Assembly: GCF_011492945.1 (NCBI RefSeq)
Contig: NZ_CP045119.1
Location: 1,364,001-1,428,000, forward strand
Reading direction: 5' to 3'
DNA from: Rubrobacter tropicus
GTDB taxonomy: Bacteria > Actinomycetota > Rubrobacteria > Rubrobacterales > Rubrobacteraceae
DNA length: 64,000 nt
Notes under the pieces: model-generated
The model's database searches: none
Seen by the model: only the letters and a program-made list of their open reading frames with translations
Told to the model about the DNA's origin: nothing
Shown here: positions 59,340 to 64,000 of the stretch, one piece after another
How the letters are laid out: every line of letters starts with the position of its first letter
Numbering within the stretch: position 1 is the first letter of the stretch
Translations under genes and position numbers: made by a program

Positions 59340-60848
59340 GTGATCGGGGACTTCGACAGCAGGTACAGGGCGGTCAGCAGCCGCGACGAGCGTTTCGACG
59401 GGTGGTTCATAGTGGCCGTGACTTCTACCGGGATCTACTGCCGCCCGAGCTGCCCGGCCGTCACGCCCAAGAGGAAGAACGTGCGCTTCTACCCGACCGC
59501 AGGCGCCGCCCAGTACGCCGGCTTTCGGGCGTGCAAGCGCTGCCTGCCGGACGCCGTGCCCGGCTCACCCGAGTGGGACGTTCGGGCCGACGCCGCCGCG
59601 AGGGCCATGCGCCTCATCTCGGACGGCGTCGTCGACCGCGAGGGCGTCTCCGGCCTCGCCGGACGCCTGGGATACACGGAGCGCCACCTGCACCGGCTCC
59701 TCGTGGCGGAGCTCGGCGCGGGGCCGCTCGCGCTGGCCCGGACCCGTCGGGCCCACACCGCAAGGCTCTTGCTCGAATCGACCGGCCTGCCCATTACTCA
59801 GGTCGCCTTCGCCGCCGGCTTTTCGAGCATCCGGCAGTTCAACGAGACCGTGCGGGCCGTCTTTGCGGCGACGCCCGGAGAGCTTCGGAGGGCGGGGAGG
59901 CGCGGCGGGGTTTCGGAGGGTATGGAGCGGGGTGAGATCCACCTCCGACTCCCGTACCGCGAACCTCTGGATATCGGCGGCCTTCTGGATTTCCTCGGCG
60001 CCCGGGCCGTCCCCGGCATAGAGTCGTACGAAGGCGGCGTCTACCGGCGGACCCTCAGGCTGCCCCACGGCGCCGGAACCGTCGCGCTTTCGGCCGGCGA
60101 GGGGCGCATCAGATGCGTCCTGCGCCTCGAAGATCTGCGGGACCTCGGCGCGGCGGTGCAACGCTGCAGGCGGCTCCTCGACCTCGATGCCGACCCTGTG
60201 GCGGTCGACGGGGCTTTTGCGGCCGACCCGATTCTGGGGCCGCTCGTGGCCGGACGCCCCGGTCTTCGGACGCCCGGCGGCACCGACGCCGAAGAACTCG
60301 CGGCGAGGGCCGTGCTCGGCCAGCAGGTCTCCGTGGCGGGGGCGAGGACCCTCGCGGGCAGGCTGGTCAGGAACTGCGGAGACGGCCTGCCTGTGAGTTT
60401 GCAGGATCCCGCCGAGACGCTCACGCACCTCTTCCCCGAACCGGCCGCCATCGCGGAGGCCGGGCCCGATCAATCGGGGCTGCCGGGGGCCAGGCACGAG
60501 ACCCTGGTGTCTCTGGCGGGCAGCCTGGAGCGTGGGGAGGTGCTGCTGGACCCGGGCGCAGACCGTGACGAGGCCCGGCGGCGGCTCCTGTCGCTGCGGG
60601 GGATCGGGCCGTGGACCGCGTCATACGTCGCGATGCGGGCGCTCGGGGAGCCCGACGCGTTCCTGCCGACGGACCTCGGGGTGCGCAGGGCGCTCGCGCG
60701 GCTCGGCCATCCCGGCAACCCCCGGGGCGTGGAAGCGCTGGCCGAACGCTGGCGTCCCTGGCGCTCCTACGCCGTGCAGCACCTGTGGAAGAGCCTCGGA
60801 GGCGCCCCCAAAGAGAAAGAAGCACGTAGAGAGGAGACGGTCGCATGA
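59340..60848 (+). CDS. Ada-AlkA fusion: methylphosphotriester sensor plus 3-methyladenine glycosylase
   Basis: 502 residues from GTG 59340 (CACAAT lies seven bases upstream). N-terminal Ada zinc domain: TSTGIYCRPSC and RACKRC give the four cysteines (about 34, 38, 65, 68). An AraC-type helix-turn-helix follows (LAGRLGYTERHLHRLLVAEL). Then comes an AlkA N-domain and the helix-hairpin-helix glycosylase: LSLRGIGPWTASYVAMRALG with the catalytic Asp in FLPTDLGVRR. The protein would detect alkylated DNA by taking a methyl group on cysteine, activate transcription, and excise alkylated bases. It overlaps ogt by ATGA. Confidence 0.92.
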   Translation: MIGDFDSRYRAVSSRDERFDGWFIVAVTSTGIYCRPSCPAVTPKRKNVRFYPTAGAAQYAGFRACKRCLPDAVPGSPEWDVRADAAARAMRLISDGVVDREGVSGLAGRLGYTERHLHRLLVAELGAGPLALARTRRAHTARLLLESTGLPITQVAFAAGFSSIRQFNETVRAVFAATPGELRRAGRRGGVSEGMERGEIHLRLPYREPLDIGGLLDFLGARAVPGIESYEGGVYRRTLRLPHGAGTVALSAGEGRIRCVLRLEDLRDLGAAVQRCRRLLDLDADPVAVDGAFAADPILGPLVAGRPGLRTPGGTDAEELAARAVLGQQVSVAGARTLAGRLVRNCGDGLPVSLQDPAETLTHLFPEPAAIAEAGPDQSGLPGARHETLVSLAGSLERGEVLLDPGADRDEARRRLLSLRGIGPWTASYVAMRALGEPDAFLPTDLGVRRALARLGHPGNPRGVEALAERWRPWRSYAVQHLWKSLGGAPKEKEARREETVA

Positions 60849-61360
60849 ACGTTTACGCCGACGCGGTCGAGTCGCCGGCCGGGGAACTGGCCTTCGCCGT
60901 GGACGAGGAGGGGGCCCTTGTCGCCCTCCACTTCGCCGAGGGCGAAGGCGGGCACTCCATGGAAGAGGCGCTGGAGGACGAGGGATTCCGGATTTTGCAC
61001 GACGGGGCGAGGACCGCCCCGGCGCGGGAGGAGTTGCGGGAGTACTACGCCGGCGAGCGCCGGGAGTTCGGGTTGCCGCTCTCGTTCGTCGGGTCCGAGT
61101 GGCAGAAGGCCGTGTGGATGGAGCTCACGCGCATACCTTACGGGGAGACGCGGTCGTACGGGGAGATAGCGGACAGGCTCGACCGACCCGGCGCCGCCCG
61201 CGCCGTCGGACGGGCAAACGCCACTAACCGGCTGCCCGTGGTCGTGCCGTGCCACAGGGTCATAGCGGCGGACGGCTCGCTCGGCGGGTTCAACGGGGGC
61301 TTGCACCTCAAGGAGCGGCTGCTGGAGCACGAGCGTCGCGTGCTCGGATCGGGGTCTTGA
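60845..61360 (+). CDS. ogt: Methylated-DNA-[protein]-cysteine S-methyltransferase
   Basis: 171 residues. The active-site motif PCHRVI (Cys136), the helix-turn-helix YGETRSYGEIADRLDRPGAA and RAVGRANATNRLPVVV are diagnostic. The enzyme removes O6-alkyl groups from guanine by irreversible transfer to Cys136. It is co-expressed with the Ada-AlkA fusion, from which it starts by a four-base overlap. A reasonably complete adaptive response is thus encoded in two genes. Confidence 0.95.
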   Translation: MNVYADAVESPAGELAFAVDEEGALVALHFAEGEGGHSMEEALEDEGFRILHDGARTAPAREELREYYAGERREFGLPLSFVGSEWQKAVWMELTRIPYGETRSYGEIADRLDRPGAARAVGRANATNRLPVVVPCHRVIAADGSLGGFNGGLHLKERLLEHERRVLGSGS

Positions 61361-61382
61361 GCGCCGCAGAGAGAAGCGCGGC

Positions 61383-62270
61383 TTGAGCTTCAAAGACTTC
61401 GCGGCCCTGATCTCGCTCGGCGCCCTCTGGGGCGCGTCGTTCCTGTTTATCCGGGTAGCCGTGCCCGCGCTCGGGCCCTTCGTCCTCGTCGGGCTGCGCG
61501 TCGGGCTGGCGGCCCTCACCCTCGCGCTCTTCGCGGTCGCGACGCGACGGGCGCTGAAGCTGCGGGGTTTGTGGGCGCCCTTGCTGTTCGTGGGGTTCGC
61601 CAACACGGCGGTGCCGTTCTCCCTGATCTCGGCCTCCGAGCTGCACCTCACCGCCTCCCTGGCCGCCATCCTGAACTCGACGACCGTCTTGTTCACGGCG
61701 CTCGTCGCCGCCCTCTGGCTGGGGGAATCGTTGACGCCGAAGAAGATCCTGGGCGTGCTGCTCGGCATCTTCGGGGTCGCGGTGCTCGTCGGCTGGGACC
61801 CGCTGCCGCTGAGCCCCATCGTCCTGCTCTCGGTCGCCGCGGTGCTCGGGGCTTCCCTCTGCTACGGGGTCGGGGCGGTCTTCACCAAGCGGGCCTTCGT
61901 CGGCGTCCCGCCGCTCACCCTCGCCGTGGGCCAGCAGACGGCCGCCGCGGGCATCATGATCCCCATATCCTTCACGGACCTGCCGAACGAGGCGCCTTCC
62001 GTCTCGGCGGCGCTCTGCGTGCTGGCGCTCGCCGTCCTCTCGACCGCGGTCGCGTACCTGCTGTTTTTCCACCTCATCGCCAGCGCGGGGCCCACGGCCA
62101 CCTCAACCGTCACGCTCATAGTGCCGGTCTTCGGCCTGATCTTCGGGGTCCTGTTTCTCGGCGAGCCGGTAGGCTTCGGTACGCTGGCCGGCCTCGCCGT
62201 GATCCTGTTCAGCGTCGTCCTCATCACGGGTATCGGTCTCGGAAGGGCCGAAAAAGCCCCGGCCCACTAA
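61383..62270 (+). CDS. EamA-family (DMT) transporter
   Basis: 295 residues from TTG 61383, ten predicted helices in two halves, as in the DMT superfamily. ALISLGALWGASFLFIRVAV and LRVGLAALTLALFAVATRRA (first half) and GVGAVFTKRAFVGVPPLTLA, ATSTVTLIVPVFGLIFGVLF, GEPVGFGTLAGLAVILFSVV (second half) are typical. DMT proteins export amino acids or other metabolites; the substrate is unknown. It ends 3 bases inside the convergent thioesterase gene. Confidence 0.9.
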   Translation: MSFKDFAALISLGALWGASFLFIRVAVPALGPFVLVGLRVGLAALTLALFAVATRRALKLRGLWAPLLFVGFANTAVPFSLISASELHLTASLAAILNSTTVLFTALVAALWLGESLTPKKILGVLLGIFGVAVLVGWDPLPLSPIVLLSVAAVLGASLCYGVGAVFTKRAFVGVPPLTLAVGQQTAAAGIMIPISFTDLPNEAPSVSAALCVLALAVLSTAVAYLLFFHLIASAGPTATSTVTLIVPVFGLIFGVLFLGEPVGFGTLAGLAVILFSVVLITGIGLGRAEKAPAH

Positions 62271-62707
62271 CTCGGGTAGAGCACCATCTGCGTGCAGCGG
62301 AAGAGCGCGAGGGTCTTCTCGGGTCCTTGTACGGTGGCGTCCCACACCTGGGTGGTGCGACCGCCGTGGACGAGCCGCGCTTCGCACCAGATGGTCCCCT
62401 CGCGGGCCGTGCCGAGGAAGTTGCTCTTAAGCTCTATCGTGGTGAAGCCCGTCGATCCCTCGGGAAGGTGTACGAACGTGCCGTAGCCGCAAGAGGTGTC
62501 CGCGAGCGCCACGACCGTCGCCGCGTGCAGGTAGCCGTTCGGCGCCAGAAGCTCGTCCCTCAATTGCAGCCGGCTGGAGATGGAACCCTCCGCCGCCTCC
62601 ACTATCTCCAACCCGATAAGCCCCGGCAGCGCGCCCTCGCCGCGCCTGTTCAGATCTTCAACAATCCCCACAGCTTGGTCTCCCACTCCCGCCGATAAGA
62701 AGACCAT
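62267..62707 (-). CDS. PaaI-like hotdog-fold thioesterase
   Basis: 146 residues. The hotdog signature is GYLHAATVVALADTSCGYGT, with LRDELLAPNG before it and FTTIELKSNFLGTAREGTIW after. Such enzymes hydrolyse acyl-CoA or phenylacetyl-CoA-like thioesters. The start may be ATG 62707 or a later GTG (VGDQAVGIVEDL). The last four bases overlap the convergent EamA gene. An AGCGGATAGCTGACGGCT fragment just upstream (near 62717-62734) is a leftover of the repeat family. Confidence 0.85.
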   Translation of the reverse strand: MVFLSAGVGDQAVGIVEDLNRRGEGALPGLIGLEIVEAAEGSISSRLQLRDELLAPNGYLHAATVVALADTSCGYGTFVHLPEGSTGFTTIELKSNFLGTAREGTIWCEARLVHGGRTTQVWDATVQGPEKTLALFRCTQMVLYPS

Positions 62708-62766
62708 TGTCTCAAATAGCGGATAGCTGACGGCTTCTCTTCACATTGTTTTTGCTCGTGAGCGGG

Positions 62767-62772
62767 TAGAAT
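62767..62772 (+). promoter_or_regulatory. -10 box of mfd
   Basis: TAGAAT (preceded by GGG) six bases before GTG 62779. No ribosome site is present, so mfd is probably leaderless. Confidence 0.6.
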
Positions 62773-62778
62773 CCCCCG

Positions 62779-64000
62779 GTGAGCGAGAAGACCAGAACCA
62801 GGCTCCTGCGCGCCCCGCGCAGGGTTCGCTCTTACCTTGCGGCGAAAGCGGGTTCTCCCGTACTGCTGCTCGCGGCGAGCGAGGAGGCGGCGGAGCGTTA
62901 CGCTGGCGAGGCCGCGGTGTTTACCGACGGGCCGGTGGTCCATCTTCCTTCGCGCGGCGTGGCGTTCGGGGACGTGTTCGAGCCGGCGGTCACGCGGGTC
63001 GGCCGGCGGCAGCGGGCTTTGAGGTCGTTCTCTTCGGCCAGGCTCGTGGTGGCCGGTCCGCTCGCTTTCATGGAGAAGACGCCGCTCCACGAGCCGCTAG
63101 CGCTCTCGGGTGGGACGGAGATCGAGCTCGACGAGACGCTCGAGAGGCTCGTCGGCCTGGGTTACGAGAGGGTTGACCGGGCCTCGCGTCCGGGCGAGTT
63201 CGCGGTGCGGGGTGGGATCGTGGACGTCTTCCCGAGCACCCGCCGCTCGCCCGTGCGGGTCGAGTGGTGGGGCGACGAGGTGGAGAGCGTCCGCGCCGTC
63301 TCCCTCGCCACCCAGCGCGTCGTGCGCGAGCTCGAAGGCGTTACCGTCTACGCCGCCCGCGAGGGGGACCTTGCCGGCCTCGCCGCCGCGGCCGGGGACG
63401 GCTACCCGGAGGAGGCCCGCCGCGGGGCGCGGGTGCCGGGCCTCGACCGCCTCCTCGCCGACCTCGACCCCGTCTCGCCGGCCGATCTCGTGCCGGACGG
63501 GTTCGAGGTGTGGCGCGAGGGGGCGCAGGAGGGGTTGCCCGAGGGGCTGGAGGACCTAGTCCGGGAGATGTACGACGAGGCGCCGCCCGCCGCGGACGTG
63601 GAGTTCTCGCTCGACGAGGAGGGGGAGGCAGTCGAGGCGCCGCCGGTCGCGGCGTTCGCCACCACTTTGCGCGAGGCGGCGCGAAGGCTGGACGCGCTGG
63701 TCGAGGGTGGGTTGGCCGTCTTCGTGGCGTGTGATTCCGGCGGGGAGGCGAGGAGGACCGTCTACGCGTTCGGGGAGATCCACCGCACCATGCGCGAGGC
63801 CGAATGGGTCGACCCGTCCCTCCCGCCGGGCCTCTACGCGGTGCCCGGCCCCGTCGAGGAGGGCTTCACGTACCCCGAGGACGGCGTCGCGGTCGTGCGG
63901 CGGGACGCGCTGCTCGGCCGCAGGCGCGAGCCGAAGCGCCGCCCCGGACGGGTGGTCTCATCCTTCGCGGACCTGAAAGTGGGCGACCTCGTCGTCCACG
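62779..64000 (+). CDS. mfd: Transcription-repair coupling factor Mfd, C-terminus outside window
   Basis: 407 codons are visible from GTG 62779. The UvrB-homology module is recognisable (ERVDRASRPGEFAVRGGIVD, then VFPSTRRSPVRVEWWGDEVE), and the start of the RNA-polymerase-interacting CarD-like domain (SFADLKVGDLVVH) appears at the right edge. Mfd removes stalled RNA polymerase and recruits UvrA to lesions. The helicase domains are beyond base 64000. In related genomes mfd often follows pth directly; here about 6.5 kb of accessory genes intervene. Confidence 0.93.
   Translation, partial: MSEKTRTRLLRAPRRVRSYLAAKAGSPVLLLAASEEAAERYAGEAAVFTDGPVVHLPSRGVAFGDVFEPAVTRVGRRQRALRSFSSARLVVAGPLAFMEKTPLHEPLALSGGTEIELDETLERLVGLGYERVDRASRPGEFAVRGGIVDVFPSTRRSPVRVEWWGDEVESVRAVSLATQRVVRELEGVTVYAAREGDLAGLAAAAGDGYPEEARRGARVPGLDRLLADLDPVSPADLVPDGFEVWREGAQEGLPEGLEDLVREMYDEAPPAADVEFSLDEEGEAVEAPPVAAFATTLREAARRLDALVEGGLAVFVACDSGGEARRTVYAFGEIHRTMREAEWVDPSLPPGLYAVPGPVEEGFTYPEDGVAVVRRDALLGRRREPKRRPGRVVSSFADLKVGDLVVH

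Noticed and set aside
1-64000. Insertion sequences, prophage genes, rRNA genes
   Set aside because: No transposase, integrase, phage structural or rRNA signature was recognised on either strand; the only mobile features are the inteins and the non-coding repeats.

Overview
The window is very GC-rich, densely coded bacterial chromosome. The informational genes (rpsF-rpsR-rplI-dnaB; tatD-rsmA-ispE-glmU-prs-rplY-pth-mfd), an InhA-like FabI, frequent GTG/TTG starts and many genes that begin right after a -10 box point to a deep-branching actinobacterium. Rubrobacter or a close relative is the most likely source; this is inferred from gene content and style, not from a database match. No plasmid, phage or insertion-sequence gene was recognised.

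Layout. 1-8.3 kb: a sensor histidine kinase cut by the left edge, two secreted RTX-like proteins, a zinc-ribbon/dispanin-like protein, and a LolD/MacB-type ABC transporter with a GNAT gene inside the locus. 8.4-14 kb: rpsF-rpsR-rplI, then dnaB carrying two homing-endonuclease inteins in one reading frame. 14-24.3 kb: fabI, an LtaS-like sulfatase, acetyl-CoA synthetase, a YugP-like membrane protease, a Crp/Fnr regulator, and an operon of ECF sigma factor, zinc anti-sigma factor and bactofilin-like membrane protein. 24.3-39.2 kb: two peptide ABC transporters back to back. The first has two paralogous Tat lipoprotein binding proteins; the second has a DUF1028 gene inside the operon. 39.3-45 kb: a CtpA-like protease without its catalytic lysine, a SRPBCC protein, a 56-residue membrane peptide, the principal sigma factor, a DUF697 protein and a PLD-family synthase. 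45-56.2 kb: a co-directional housekeeping block from recJ to pth, including tRNA-Gln. 56.2-62.7 kb: an accessory stretch (GntR regulator, acetyltransferase, AzlCD exporter, Ada-AlkA and Ogt alkylation repair, EamA transporter, thioesterase) that separates pth from mfd. mfd runs off the right edge.

Three themes cross the whole window. First, intergenic spaces hold a family of modular inverted-repeat elements that usually start 0-3 nt after a stop codon. Three long copies share a core of 80-81 bp with conserved blocks at the same offsets, flanked by arms of mini-hairpins joined by TCAGC linkers. This is the best candidate here for an undescribed system. Second, seven genes, including the normally essential prs and pth, are broken by ten frameshifts, all repairable by adding one G on the coding strand. 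Sequencing or assembly error is the simplest explanation. Third, several genes start 6-7 nt after a clear -10 box, so leaderless transcripts are probably common.

Functionally the region joins replication and translation genes with peptide scavenging, envelope stress control (ECF operon, PLD, sulfatase) and DNA repair (recJ, mfd, ada-alkA, ogt, two Nudix enzymes).
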